A stretch of DNA of 64,000 nt from JBQQPY01 sp052258065 (GCA_052258065.1 JBQQPY010000002.1:1116001-1180000), one strand, 5' to 3'. Shown: positions 51,394 to 61,874, counted from the first letter of the stretch. The notes: generated from the letters alone by a model not told the origin. A program made the numbers and translations.

Positions 51394-51995
51394 ATTTCAC
51401 ACATCATTTTCTTTTTTCGTTTTATCGAAAAATAGAGAACTATAAATAATATATATTTTCAACATACAGATATTTAGTCTGTTTTTTACACTTAAAACGC
51501 AAACTCTTAAACTTCATGAATTTCATCATATTTTTAGTTTTTTACTTAGCTTAAAGGTTTCTACGTCAAGATATAATTACTCTATTATTAATAAAAATAA
51601 TATTAACATTTAATTATATCATTATATTGATTATCAATCTTAGCTTGAAAAGATCGGGAAAAGTCACCTTCAGTAGATAAATGCTCTGTTGGAGAGTGTT
51701 AAAAACCATAACAGGCACTGACCATGTAATTCATGTCCAATATACGCTTGCTTACCTGGCCAAATTTAAGTATTAATTTAACCAACGTTATGATCTAGGA
51801 GTACTGATACTGCGCTTCTTCTTAGCAGCATTGAAACATCTAGAATGCAATATAGCCTGTTGAAAATAGCTGAGCAAAATGCACAATCATTATAAGTAAT
51901 CATCATTTATTAGTTATAACTAATTAATTTTATTTGCTTTTTATTTTTCACTAATTTTTATATCTATTCCTAATTTAGGTTCAGAATAACGATTA
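51394..51995 (+). repeat. Rep-B with a Rep-A insertion
   Basis: Rep-B flanks at 51394-51654 and 51895-51995 enclose a Rep-A at 51655-51890. TCATTATA occurs on both sides of the Rep-A, a clear 8-bp target duplication. The composite separates the cyd operon from ybgC-tolQRA. Confidence 0.7.
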
Positions 51996-52014
51996 GGCAT
52001 TTTGCTTTTCTAGT

Positions 52015-52403
52015 AGCTAGTTTACGTCTATTATAATAGTATAGATGATAGTGGCTGCGTTCCTGCACATTACGTCATATTCTATGAATGCACACGTACC
52101 GAAATACTATATAAACATCATTTCCATCAGCCAGAGCGCGCTCATGCGCGCGTTCTGGCTGTTCGTAGCGCGGCACATCGCGGTAGAGTATTTTCTCTCC
52201 GTGCGCTTGAACAATTTACTGCAAGCGAAAAGCGAAATCATCTCCCTTAAGCGTCTCTCTCTAACCTTTTTAGAACGCATCCTGAATGCTTACAGGTAGT
52301 GGCTTAACCAGGCGCAGGGGCATGCCTTGATTACATGCGTCGATCTATAGCAATTGAAGCCGATTGCGCCTCTTACGTTTTTTTGTCGTGGAGTTCAAGC
52401 AGT
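52015..52403 (+). pseudogene. ybgC: Acyl-CoA thioesterase YbgC, broken
   Basis: Hotdog-fold thioesterase of the tol-pal cluster. Pieces align with E. coli YbgC in order: VYYNSIDDSGCVPAHYVIFY and ECTRTEILYKHHF (to about 52130), then a frameshift to RHIAVEYFLSVRLNNLLQAK and further to the end, with in-frame TAG stops (near 52297 and 52348). The family's active-site Asp in the DTDAGG motif is altered. The 3' end overlaps the tolQ start and provides its GGAG. Confidence 0.85.
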
Positions 52404-53088
52404 GACTGACATGAACATTTTTGATCTGTTCCTGAAAGCGGGCTTTCTGGTAAAACTGATCATGCTCATTTTAATATGCTTTTCCATTGCCTCCTGGGCA
52501 ATTATTATTCAGCGTTCCCGCATTCTGACCTCTGCAGCGCGCGGAGCGGAAGCCTTCGAGAATAAATTTTGGTCCGGTATCGAATTGTCTCGCTTGTATC
52601 AGGAAAGCCTAATGCGACGCCACAGCTTGAGCGGCTCTGAACAGATTTTCCACGCCGGCTTTAAAGAGTTTACGCGTCTGCATCGTGCTACAAGTTACGC
52701 ACCTATGGCGGTAATGGAGGGCGCCTCGCGCGCAATGCGCATCTCAATGAACCGAGAGCTAGAAGCGTTAGAAACTCATATCTCGTTTCTCGGCACCGTC
52801 GCCTCCATTAGTCCGTATATTGGTCTGTTCGGCACAATATGGGGCATCATGCATGCTTTTATCGGGCTAGGGGCGGTAAAACAGGCTACGCTACAGATGG
52901 TTGCGCCGGGGATAGCCGAAGCGCTGATCGCTACCGCTATTGGTCTTTTCGCTGCCATTCCAGCGTTTATGGCGTTTAATTGCCTCAGCCTGCGTGTTAA
53001 CAAGCTTGAGCAGAACTACGACAACTTTACCGAAGAGTTTATCGCCATCCTGCACCGTCAAGCTTTCGTTAGAGATAACGCCCAGTAA
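52402..53088 (+). CDS. tolQ: Tol-Pal system protein TolQ
   Basis: Inner-membrane proton-channel subunit that with TolR energises TolA. 228 residues (E. coli 230). Three membrane segments at about 15-40, 133-160 and 168-195, with EGASRAMRISMNRELEALE and SPYIGLFGTIWGIMHAFIGL. The start is GTG, as in E. coli, 8 bases after GGAG. The frame opens 16 codons earlier inside the ybgC remnant, which I do not use. Confidence 0.95.
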   Translation: MTDMNIFDLFLKAGFLVKLIMLILICFSIASWAIIIQRSRILTSAARGAEAFENKFWSGIELSRLYQESLMRRHSLSGSEQIFHAGFKEFTRLHRATSYAPMAVMEGASRAMRISMNRELEALETHISFLGTVASISPYIGLFGTIWGIMHAFIGLGAVKQATLQMVAPGIAEALIATAIGLFAAIPAFMAFNCLSLRVNKLEQNYDNFTEEFIAILHRQAFVRDNAQ

Positions 53089-53103
53089 GCAGGAGGGAAG
53101 ATC

Positions 53104-53526
53104 ATGGTCAGAAGAGGCTCACGCAGAAAAATCAACCTCGAAATTAACATTGTACCCTTGCTCGATGTGCTTCTGGTGCTAGTGCTAATTTTTATGGCGA
53201 CGGCGCCGATTATAATACAGAGCGTTGAGGTGCACTTACCCGATGCAACCGACTTCAAAACCGTCGGCAATAATGATAATCCACAGGTAATCATCGAGGT
53301 ATCAGGTATCGGCCAATACAGTCTTGTATCCAATTACCAACGCCAAGAGAGGCTATCATACGAACAGGTGGTGTTTGAAGCGCGCGCCCGAATCACTGCT
53401 AATCCTAAGACGGTGTTTCTGATAGGCGGCGCAAAAGACGTGCCTTATGATCAGATAATCAAGGCGCTAAACTTACTGCATCATTCCGGCGTGAAGTTGG
53501 TCGGTCTTATGACACAGTCTATCTGA
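53104..53526 (+). CDS. tolR: Tol-Pal system protein TolR
   Basis: 140 residues (E. coli 142). A single membrane segment at about 18-40 carries the essential Asp in NIVPLLDVLLVLVLIFMAT, followed by a periplasmic domain ending VKLVGLMTQSI. It is 15 bp after tolQ with GGAGG upstream. Confidence 0.95.
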   Translation: MVRRGSRRKINLEINIVPLLDVLLVLVLIFMATAPIIIQSVEVHLPDATDFKTVGNNDNPQVIIEVSGIGQYSLVSNYQRQERLSYEQVVFEARARITANPKTVFLIGGAKDVPYDQIIKALNLLHHSGVKLVGLMTQSI

Positions 53527-53581
53527 AGATCGGCCGGTGAAAGCGCGTTATTACCAGCCAACTCCTTTTTGGAAATAGATT

Positions 53582-54484
53582 GTGTTAAAGACTACCAAAA
53601 AGAAAAACAAGCTTAAACATGCCATTATTTGGTCGATTGCTCTGCATTGTCTCCTAATTACCGCACTGATCTGGAATTTGAGCTATCAGCCGCAAGAATC
53701 CAGCGTGAGCGGCGGCGAGTTGCCTATTGACGCTATGATAGTCGATCCCACAGCCGTGATTCAGCAATATAACCGTCAGCAACAGCAGCAAGCCGATGTT
53801 CAGCAGATGCTGCATAGTCTTAAAGCCCTAGAGAAACAGCAACTGGCCGCGCAAGAAACGGCCGAAGTGCAACAGCGCGAGCAGATTGAACAGCAAAAAC
53901 AGACCGGAAAATCAGAAAAACAAACTCAGGCTCGGCATAAACAGGTCGAGGCCACCCCTGCGAAGCCCAAAGTACCGGCTAAAGCTAAACAGCAGGCCCA
54001 GACGGCTGCTGCTGAAGCCAAGGAAAAGGCTGAAGTAGAAACGAAAAAGGCCGAAGCTGCTGATATCAAAGCCGAGCAGGCTGCGAAAGATAAAGATGCT
54101 AAGCAGTCTAGCAATGTGGACGCGTTACTGGGCAGCCTGATGGATATCAAAAATGCGCCCAAAGCCGGCGGCGGTCTGATAGAAACGGGTAAAGCTAAAA
54201 AAAGCAGCGCTAGCAGAGCGGAAATCGATGCGTATAAAGCACAAGTCAGCTGGGCTATCAGTAATAAATTCTACGATGCATCTAATTACAGCCACAGAAC
54301 GTGCCATCTACGAATCAAACTGACGGCTGACGGTCTACTAACCTCGATAAACATCGAAGGTGGCGATCCGGCTCTGTGTCAAGCAGCGGTATCCGCAGCA
54401 AAGCTGGCGACAATACCCAGGCCGCCCAGTCCGCAGGTTTATGAAGTATTCAGAAATGTGACGCTCGGATTCTCCCCTCAGTAA
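53582..54484 (+). CDS. tolA: Tol-Pal system protein TolA (shortened)
   Basis: Membrane-anchored periplasmic link between TolQR and the outer membrane. 300 residues against 421 in E. coli. It has an N-terminal anchor (about 15-35, IIWSIALHCLLITALIWNL), a Lys/Ala/Gln/Glu-rich helical domain (about 60-185) roughly 120 residues shorter, and a complete C-terminal domain (about 205-300: SWAISNKFYDASNYSHRTCH, GGDPALCQAAVSAAK, YEVFRNVTL). GTG start. tolB and pal, the next genes in E. coli, are not here; repeats follow instead. Confidence 0.93.
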   Translation: MLKTTKKKNKLKHAIIWSIALHCLLITALIWNLSYQPQESSVSGGELPIDAMIVDPTAVIQQYNRQQQQQADVQQMLHSLKALEKQQLAAQETAEVQQREQIEQQKQTGKSEKQTQARHKQVEATPAKPKVPAKAKQQAQTAAAEAKEKAEVETKKAEAADIKAEQAAKDKDAKQSSNVDALLGSLMDIKNAPKAGGGLIETGKAKKSSASRAEIDAYKAQVSWAISNKFYDASNYSHRTCHLRIKLTADGLLTSINIEGGDPALCQAAVSAAKLATIPRPPSPQVYEVFRNVTLGFSPQ

Positions 54485-54494
54485 AGCTACATCG

Positions 54495-54545
54495 CAGAAT
54501 TCGAGGGTTTCTGTATTAATTTTTAATGACTCTAGTCTTAAAAAG
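54495..54545. repeat. Rep-B fragment
   Basis: Short piece resembling the middle of Rep-B (GGTTTCTGT, then ATGACTCTAGTCTT) just after tolA. Confidence 0.35.
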
Positions 54546-55480
54546 CGTTAAATTACGGAAGAGAGTATGGCTGTTTTTTTGAAAAACTTAGGTTTACTTT
54601 TCATCAATATTTTATAAATTGCAATGGAATTTTACTAATCAATATTGATTAATACAATGACTCATTGTAAAGCGAAACATATCAGTGCAGCGTAATCCTA
54701 ACTTCTTAACCAAAATAGAAATCGTGACCTTGCATCACATCTTCTATGCGTGCACTGGATGGATTAATTGTACCATATATTGCTAGGTAGCTGAGCGTTT
54801 TTGCAAGCTTAAAAAAACGATTTGTAAAATCTTTGCCATTATCTATAGGTATCCGATAAATAGCCATGAGTTATACTCGACTAAGATCACGCAATAAACG
54901 TCATGCATTAGCTGCGGTCTTCGCTCTGTAGCGACGGATAAAAATCCATTAAGTCGCTAGACTTGTACCCACAAAAGATAACGTCGTGAGGTGTTATATA
55001 GCATTTTTGGAAGAAATTTTCCATCAACATATGCATAATCGGGCTAATAGCGTTTAAACTCTTTGTGCTTTATTTTCGGGGATTTTGCCTTCATGTGCCG
55101 CAAACACCCAAATCCATGCTTACGCAAACAGCAATCCAGGCCAGATCAAGATACTGTAGGGTTCAAGAATTCGCGTACGACTGCTAACAGATCGTCCGGT
55201 CAGAGAAAGCGTCTTCCGCAGGGAACGGCCACTGCTCTCTAAGCGAGCGACAGCGTAGCATGAAAAGCATGGAGAATATCGCTATATTCCTAAATGCCTA
55301 TCTCGTTTTTCTGTTTAGGAAAAGTCAATTAAGAGATAGCATAACGCTTAACCACAGTAGATGCTGACTCGTTACTTGCCTAAAAAGCTATTCTGATTTT
55401 AGATGTTGTAGTTGCTTGACTATAGAATCTAATCATCATGATATTTTTCTATTGACTATATCTCTCAGTAACCATATCGC
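54546..55480 (-). mobile_element. IS481 relic, near full length
   Basis: Minus-strand match over the whole element: the C-terminus near 54580-54700, the integrase core near 54780-54980 and the N-terminal half near 55050-55450. Large parts of the middle are still GC-balanced. Frames are broken. Confidence 0.7.
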
Positions 55481-55534
55481 CATACAAAACTATGTAAAGA
55501 AGAGCTATATAATAACCTGGGACTAAAGAATTAG

Positions 55535-55985
55535 ATGCGGAATAACGGTTAAATCTCATGTATTTCATTACATTTTTAGTTCGTTTCTACTTATCTTGAA
55601 GATTTCTGGATCGTGACTCAGATATATTGATAATAAAACATATATTTATTCTTCTAATTAATATTAAGAATCTTTCTTCTATAAAGAAAATTGCAGAAAC
55701 AAAAAATTGCTCTTATTTATGTGAAGCGATGCAAGTATCAACAAATCATAAGTTATGACCAGTTTCTTTGTTAAATTATCATGATTTTAGTTCTTAGAAA
55801 CAAACAAAAACAATCATTTAATCATAAGCAATCAGATTTATTTTCTTATAATTAAGTGACTTTATTTATTTTTAATTTTCACTAATGTTTATATTTCTTA
55901 CTAATTTAGATGCAAATAAAGAATTTATTTATGGCTTCTTGCTTTTTCAGTAAGATGAAAACAGAAAAATCAGATCGGAAATGAC
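55535..55985 (+). repeat. Rep-B with a Rep-C insertion
   Basis: Rep-B flanks at 55535-55608 and 55776-55915, and an additional reversed Rep-B end at 55916-55985. Confidence 0.5.
55609..55775. repeat. Rep-C (165-bp MITE-like)
   Basis: Left end TCGTGACTCAGATATATTGA and right end in reverse complement GGTCATAACTTATGATTTGT form imperfect inverted repeats. It lies within Rep-B. Confidence 0.55.
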
Positions 55986-55989
55986 GGCG

Positions 55990-56575
55990 TAAAATCTATT
56001 AGCCTGGTTAATCGCATCTTGATATGAAATCTCTTTCAGAAATACTCAATAAAACTTCATGACGTTATCTTTTCATTGATACAGATCAAGCGACTCAATA
56101 AATTTTTATCCGCCTCTATAAAGTCAAGACTGCAACTAATGCAAGACGCTTCTTGCGTGATCTGAATCGAGCATATCCCATGGCTATTTATCCGGGCACT
56201 TACAAGTACAGCTTGTCTTTTTTGGCCTGCGAAAAGGCTCAGCTTACCGGGAGACATGAACTCGATGGCTTCTGTACAAAGCTTGATATAGAATACTGTC
56301 TTAGCTCACCGACGCACCCAGATAGAAATAGTACGGTATAACTATTTAACAAGCTGATATAAGATGCATTGCAAAGCCATCATATCATTCTGGTGCAGAG
56401 CTTGAGATTACACTATAAAATATCTCTAACTCTAAAATTAGGAATTGCTTTAGTCAGTATTAAATAACAAAAATCTATTGCAGTCCATGAAACATAGATA
56501 CATAATCAGACTTAAAGCATCTAAAAAGAAATCATTATACTTTTCTGAAAATACAGTAGGAGAGACTATACGGAA
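55990..56575 (+). mobile_element. IS481, 3' two thirds
   Basis: The plus strand reads, in pieces, RFLRDLNRAYPMAIY, KAQLTGRHELDGFC and KLDIEYCLSSPTHP, then degraded C-terminal sequence. Confidence 0.7.
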
Positions 56576-56925
56576 TCACCCTCCCCTTTATCAAATACTC
56601 AACCTTCTTCTTTCCCTATAAATATTACCTTGCCTATAAAATTAACTAAATAGCTCATATGTATAATGTAAAAAAATTAAGTCATTTAGCTATATCCGTT
56701 GCGGATCAGCGAGAAAAGCCTTCTCTAATCAGTTATTGCTGAATAACCGCCGTAGGGGCTTTTGCCCCCGCGTTATTCCGCCGCAAGAGAGTACCAAATC
56801 CTGCTTACTCACACCATTCTCCTACGTATGTACCTTATTCGCTGACGGCGCGTGGACAAAAACTTCTGCGGAGAGCGGAGGCGTGCTGGAGCTATACTGA
56901 TGCTCGGGCGCACGGCAGGAACAAA
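56576..56925. other. Spacer downstream of sodA, with hairpin
   Basis: No gene. GGGGCTTTTGCCCC near 56756-56769 is a perfect 5-bp-stem hairpin and may be part of the sodA terminator, though no clear T-run follows on the sodA strand. Confidence 0.35.
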
Positions 56926-57543
56926 TCAGGCTCGCCTAAAAGATGCAGCCGCCTCATCCCAGTTCACTACGTTCCAGAATGACTTGATGTAGTCTGGCCG
57001 GCGGTTCTGATATTTCAAGTAATAAGCGTGCTCCCAGACATCCAGGCCCAAAATCGGGTAGCCGGAAGTGCCGGAAATCGCTTCGCCCATTAGCGGGTTG
57101 TCTTGGTTGGCGGTGGACACCACGGCCAGTTTGCCGTCTTTTTTCACAAGCCAGGCCCAGCCGGAACCAAAACGGGTCTCGGCAGCTTTCTCAAACGCCT
57201 CTTTAAAGGCGTCAACACTGCCGAAATCACGATCAATAGCGCTTTTCAATTCGCACTGTAAGCTAGTACCCTGCTTTAGGCCCTTCCAGAATAGGCTATG
57301 ATTAGCATGACCGCCAGCGTTGTTGCGCAATACAGTCTTTTTCTCCTCTTGGAATTGGTCTAGTTTTTGTAAAAGGTCGTAAACTGATAAATTAGCGAAT
57401 TCCGGCAGGCTCTCCAAAGCACGATTAGCGTTGTTAACATAAGTCTGATGGTGTTTAGTGTGATGAATTTCCATCGTTTCTTTGTCAAAATATGGTTCTA
57501 AGGCGTTATAGCCATAAGACAGGGAAGGTAGCATAAAACTCAT
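56926..57543 (-). CDS. sodA: Superoxide dismutase [Mn] SodA
   Basis: Converts superoxide to oxygen and peroxide. 205 residues (E. coli SodA 206). Metal ligands are in EIHHTKHHQTYVNN (His27), GGHANHSLFWKGL (His82) and GLDVWEHAYYLKYQ (Asp and His, about 168 and 172). The sequence agrees with the Mn type (SodA) rather than SodB. GAGAGATTGTT precedes the ATG. Isolated between IS debris blocks. Confidence 0.95.
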   Translation of the reverse strand: MSFMLPSLSYGYNALEPYFDKETMEIHHTKHHQTYVNNANRALESLPEFANLSVYDLLQKLDQFQEEKKTVLRNNAGGHANHSLFWKGLKQGTSLQCELKSAIDRDFGSVDAFKEAFEKAAETRFGSGWAWLVKKDGKLAVVSTANQDNPLMGEAISGTSGYPILGLDVWEHAYYLKYQNRRPDYIKSFWNVVNWDEAAASFRRA

Positions 57544-57724
57544 AACAATCTCTCTATTACTGGTTGAAACAACCGCTTAAAAGCGTATCAGGGGTCGCAT
57601 AAGCAAGTTAATGACTATAGTTAATTAAACGCTGCATAAAACGTTTATCAGTGAATTTAAAAATATGTTTAAGTACACTCCTAAGAATACGGATTAAATA
57701 ATTACAGATATGGTTTATCTCAGT
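57544..57724 (-). promoter_or_regulatory. sodA upstream region
   Basis: AT-rich 180-bp leader without an insertion. I see no clear Fur, SoxS or ArcA site. Confidence 0.25.
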
Positions 57725-58002
57725 TTACTGAATCCGTCATTTTACACTTAAATTTCATATTACCGAAAAATTAGAAAACAATAAATACATTCTTTACTTT
57801 CAAAGAATCTGACTGTTTTATAAATTCAGAAGGTAATTTCTTAAATCTCATGTGTTTCATCATGTTTTTGGTTTATTTTTTTTGACTCGAGCATTCCCGT
57901 GTCAAGTTATAGTAATTCTAATTTTGAGAAAATTGATATTTATCATATAATTACCTTATTACATACTTTCTTATATATTCCTAATTTAGGTTTGGCATAA
58001 CG
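57725..58002 (+). repeat. Rep-B
   Basis: Uninterrupted copy of about 280 bp from CCGTCATTTTACACTTAAAT to TTTAGGTTTGGCATAACGG, somewhat shortened. Confidence 0.55.
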
Positions 58003-58074
58003 GTTCGATAACGCTTATTTCTGCCATGAAAGACATGTTTGTAGTCGCACTAGTAGAAAAAATCTTTCTTGCCA

Positions 58075-58172
58075 GTCTATGAATACCCTAGAAGAGAATA
58101 TTAAAAACGCCATAATGAGCACTAACTACGCAATTAGTGATACACACCTCATTACCTAACTGAATACTTCTT
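58075..58172 (+). repeat. Rep-A fragment
   Basis: The segment AACGCCATAATGAGCACTAA and flanks; cut by the IS481 fragment. Confidence 0.45.
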
Positions 58173-58425
58173 AAGCCGGCGAGAGCGTTGTCTGCAAAAC
58201 AGAGAATATGTCCATATTCCTCAATGCCCTCTCGTTTTTTCTATTTAGAATAGATCAGTTCAGAAAGAACATTTAGCAAAAGTAAATGCTGGCACATTGT
58301 TTTCCTGAAGAACAGCTCTAATTTTAGACGTTATAGTTACCTGACTATGGATTCTAATCATTATGATATTTTGACTTCAACTATATCGCTTAGTAGCGAT
58401 CTTTTTATGAAAAGGGATGTGCATT
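58173..58425 (-). mobile_element. IS481 5' fragment
   Basis: N-terminal part of the IS481 transposase on the minus strand, including the GATTAGAATCCATAGTC-like leader found at other copies. Confidence 0.5.
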
Positions 58426-58782
58426 GAGGCTTTATATAAGAAGGCGAGACCAAACAAGTAAGCATGCTTAGCTTGTTAAAATTCATAGAAATAAAACGAT
58501 CTAGTAGTAAACAAAATAAAATTAAGTGATGAAATTAAATCTATGCGTATAAATAAGGTATTGAGCAAAAATAAACTGACTGAACTTATTGAATTTTCTA
58601 GTAATACAGTCTCTAAGCATGAAAGCGATATTGTTTTAACCTGATATAAACACCTTGCTGAAGTACACAAAACATTCAGTATTTTCTAAATATACTATTA
58701 GGCCAATTACTGATACAACAAATCGAACCGGCTTTCTCTTTCAGAGCCTTAGAAATATCAGAAAAGAGGAATCAAAGAAAAT
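58426..58782. other. AT-rich stretch, nothing recognised
   Basis: About 350 bases. A 64-codon minus frame here has no family match and AT-driven composition. Confidence 0.25.
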
Positions 58783-58945
58783 CAGTTATGACTGAAATTT
58801 ATTGATAATTATGCCTATTCACATAAATAAAATCGATTTCTTATTTCTGCGATTGTCTGTAAAGAATAAAAATTTTCATTTTCATTCAGAAGAATAAATA
58901 TGCGATCTTATTTTCTCATAAAGAGATCTGAGTCACGATCAGAAA
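58783..58945. repeat. Rep-C (MITE-like)
   Basis: Left end AGTTATGACTGAAATTTATT and right end (reverse complement) TGATCGTGACTCAGATCTCT. AGAAAATC occurs on both sides, consistent with an 8-bp target duplication. Confidence 0.6.
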
Positions 58946-58984
58946 ATCCTTCTATACGAAAGCAAATAGCTATTAATACTATAT

Positions 58985-60580
58985 TTATTATCCCGTACCT
59001 AAGTTCAGATAGATATAAAATTAGTGAAAAAATCAAAAAAAATAAAATCAATAAGTTATAATAAACTAAGGATGATTACTTATGATGAAGCCATCACTAT
59101 CATTTTACTAAAATTAGAATTATTCTTCTTTAACGCAGTAACCTTCAAGCCAAGCAAAATAAACTAAAACACTTAATTAATAACTTTGCTCAGCTATATT
59201 ACTCTTATCTATTCTAGTTTATCAAACAGCTCTCATTTATATACTTTGTCTAATTTTTCTCTATAAAGTCTAAATATCATATTCTTACTGTGAAGATTAA
59301 AGATTATGAATAATTAGATTTATTGAGAAGAGTAGCTCTGCACGTGCAGCGGCAGATACATATCAAATAGGCTCTTCTGCTTTTCCTTGTTGGAATAAGA
59401 GATTCCGTGAGAGCGGAAATTACCTTTCAAAACCTAGAGAAAACCCGAATCACGGATTAAAATTAATACTTATTCTGATTTTTTTCAGACACTTATTGAT
59501 ACGTCTTGTGATCTAACCTTCTATAAATATAGCTTTTGCTGAAAAGTACTTTCAGAATTTAAACGAGCCTTGTCACTCTATCAGGCTTTCCCAGCGCTAT
59601 ATTATGACGGTTAAAAACCGTAGATGCGACTGAACAAGAGCGAAACGATGTAGTTCATGCACATAAATTATAGCTTGAAGAAATTTCTCAAAAGAAAAGC
59701 TTATTATCATTGATAAAATGGAAATATGAATAAGTCAAAAGGCAGAAAGAAATAAGCTTAAGGATACCGGGCCGATGCATAGGAAATAACGAGACTAACT
59801 CTTTAAATACGTCTATCTGGATTAAGTGCAACTATGATACTTTATAGAGCAATGAAAAACATGCTGTTCTTGTTTATCTGGAGCAGGCATAATTCCTGAA
59901 CTTGTACTACAAAATACTATGAAGGGTTTATCTAATTAAAAGATAATAGTGCACAAATAGCCACCGAAACTAAAGATGCAATTACTCTTTATTTTTCCTA
60001 TTATTTACCGAATTTAAATCCTATCGAGAGGGCGTCACCTAAGCCTAAAATCGCTACTCAGAAAAGCTGCAGCAAGAGCTATTGAATCGCCGTGACATGC
60101 GTCGATTAAACTATTAAATTCACTTCCTATAAAGATTACAAAAATTTTTTATTGGAATATAAATCGGGAGTAGATAAAAAATGCTCTAGCCTCAACAGGC
60201 TATATAACATTACAGATGCTTTCAATGCTGCTATCAAAAAGCAGAGTATCACGACCTCTAATTCATAACGTTAAATTCGGCTAAGTAAAGAAGCGCATGC
60301 TAACTAAAATTGTATACTTAGTGTCCGTTATCGCTTTTTTCCACTCTTCAGCAGAGCATTTATTCACTTGAAAGTGTCTATTTCCAGTGTAGTTCAAATT
60401 AGGTTAAGTAAGGCATATCATTAGGAGAAATATGATAGAATACATGAGATTTAATATCTTATTTCTGATTTCATAAAAAACATAACTATATTTTTTTTAA
60501 AAGTAAATAATTTATTTATAATTTCCTGCTTTTTCGGTAAGATAAAAAAAGAAAAATCAGTTACGTAATAACAATCACAA
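58985..60580 (-). repeat. Rep-B/Rep-A/IS630-b nested block
   Basis: Rep-B lies at 58985-59165 and 60433-60580. Inside is Rep-A(-) at 59168-59192 and 60193-60432, and inside that IS630-b(+). It is the same three-layer arrangement as at 425-3190. Confidence 0.65.
59193..60192 (+). mobile_element. IS630-b relic, near full length
   Basis: 1.0 kb with an N-terminal segment near 59300-59420 and a C-terminal segment near 59975-60150 (FPYYLPNLNPIERAS-like). It is inserted at a TA within Rep-A, the usual IS630 target. Many stops. Confidence 0.7.
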
Positions 60581-60645
60581 AATAAAATATAAATTATTTA
60601 AAAAGCAACAATACTACCTTACGAGATGTAATACGGGAGTTTTCT
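60581..60645 (+). mobile_element. IS481 3' end fragment
   Basis: The last ~20 codons (NYLKSNNTTLRD-type) next to the dprA remnant. Confidence 0.45.
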
Positions 60646-60664
60646 CTTAACCACAGTGCGAAGT

Positions 60665-60852
60665 TAAATTGCCATTTGCCAATGTGTTGGCTAACTTAGA
60701 GGATGAGGTTACACCTGTTGACGTCTTCACTGAACGCGCCGGTTAGCCTATACCAGAGCTAGTAATTAAACTACTTGAACTGGAGTTAACAGGATAAATT
60801 GCAGTTGTACCCGGCGGCTATGTCCGATTAAGGAGGGCGGGCCATGTTTGAC
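60665..60852 (+). pseudogene. dprA: DprA/Smf C-terminal remnant
   Basis: DNA-processing protein A, normally upstream of smg. One frame reads FANVLANLEDEVTPVDVFTE, RAG, TAG, PIPELVIKLLELELTG, TAA, IAVVPGGYVRLRRAGHV to a TGA overlapping the smg start. Only the C-terminal winged-helix part (about 60 residues of some 370) survives, with two nonsense codons and no frameshift. Confidence 0.88.
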
Positions 60853-61317
60853 GTACTAATGTATTTATTTGAAACCTACATCCACAATGAAGTCGAGATA
60901 CGCGTGGATCAAGATAAATTGACAGATGACCTTACTCGAGCAGGCTTTCATCAAGACGATATTTATAATGCGTTAAACTGGCTGGAGAAACTTGCTGATT
61001 TGCAAGACGGACAGGGTAGAGCTTTTGCACTGAATGCGGATCCACTTACCATGCGTATCTACACTGATGAAGAGAGTCAGTTTCTGGATACTAACTGTCG
61101 CGGCTTTCTATTATTTCTTGAACAAATTCAGGTGTTAAACCTTGAAACCCGCGAGATGGTCATCGACCGTGTTATCGCGTTAGACACGACAGAATTTGAT
61201 TTAGAAGATCTAAAGTGGGTTATTCTTATGGTGCTATTTAATATTCCAGGCTGTGAAAATGCGTATCAAAAAATGGAAGATCTTGTTTTTGAAGAAGACG
61301 AACAACGTCTGCATTAA
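60844..61317 (+). CDS. smg: Smg protein (DUF494)
   Basis: 157 residues, as in E. coli. The family's role is not established. Conserved blocks are MFDVLMYLFETYIHNEVEIR, FLLFLEQIQVLNLETREMVI and LKWVILMVLFNIPGCENAYQ. The ribosome site AGGAGG lies within the retained dprA 3' end. Confidence 0.94.
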   Translation: MFDVLMYLFETYIHNEVEIRVDQDKLTDDLTRAGFHQDDIYNALNWLEKLADLQDGQGRAFALNADPLTMRIYTDEESQFLDTNCRGFLLFLEQIQVLNLETREMVIDRVIALDTTEFDLEDLKWVILMVLFNIPGCENAYQKMEDLVFEEDEQRLH

Positions 61318-61329
61318 TGTATTAAAGAT

Positions 61330-61740
61330 GACGCAACGCTATGATCAAACCTGTATTTTCCCGCGAAGCACACAGCATCTATTCTTTAATGTAGAACAAC
61401 GCTTATTATGCGTTTTAGACAGCAAAATCTCTTTCTAGACTGCTTCCATTGCCCGCAATGAGAGCATATTCGCTCTCTAAAATCTTAGGGTAATGGGCGG
61501 GTACTTAGTGAAGTATTTTTAGGTTCACTTTTGCTTAGCTTAAGGGTTCCACAGATCAAGTTTAACTGCGCTAAAGCTTTCTACTCCACGCAACCTGACC
61601 AATACAGCGCGTCTCCGTTCATTAGTGGTAACCGCGGCTAAGGGGCAGGGTGAGTTGCACCACGCCGGCACTTTCCCGAATGTTCAGCATCCCGGTAATG
61701 CATCAGTGCTTTCGATACGCTCGGAGCGCCTCTTATCTTG
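61330..61740 (+). pseudogene. Possible YrdD (TopA-like zinc-finger) remnant
   Basis: This is where E. coli has yrdD, between smg and tsaC. A plus-strand piece reads DCFHCPQ, stop, EHIRSLKS (near 61440-61485), similar to the first CxxC finger region of YrdD; further pieces near 61590-61740 (RRHFPECSASR) could be a later finger. A Rep-B fragment sits at 61512-61575. The match is weak and rests mainly on position. Confidence 0.4.
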
Positions 61741-61874
61741 GTTGCACCTATAGAATTTTATGTTTAATCTTTTAGGTTGTATTCTAGTTGACACTCAACT
61801 CGCGCGACAGCTTTAACGCTGAGAGACCATTTGAGGCTGAGTAAAAGATACATTAGAAGGAACTACATCGTTGA

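Noticed and set aside
56756..56769. GGGGCTTTTGCCCC hairpin as a certain sodA terminator
   Set aside because: Too far (about 160 bp) from the sodA stop and lacking a T-run on that strand; reported only as a possibility.
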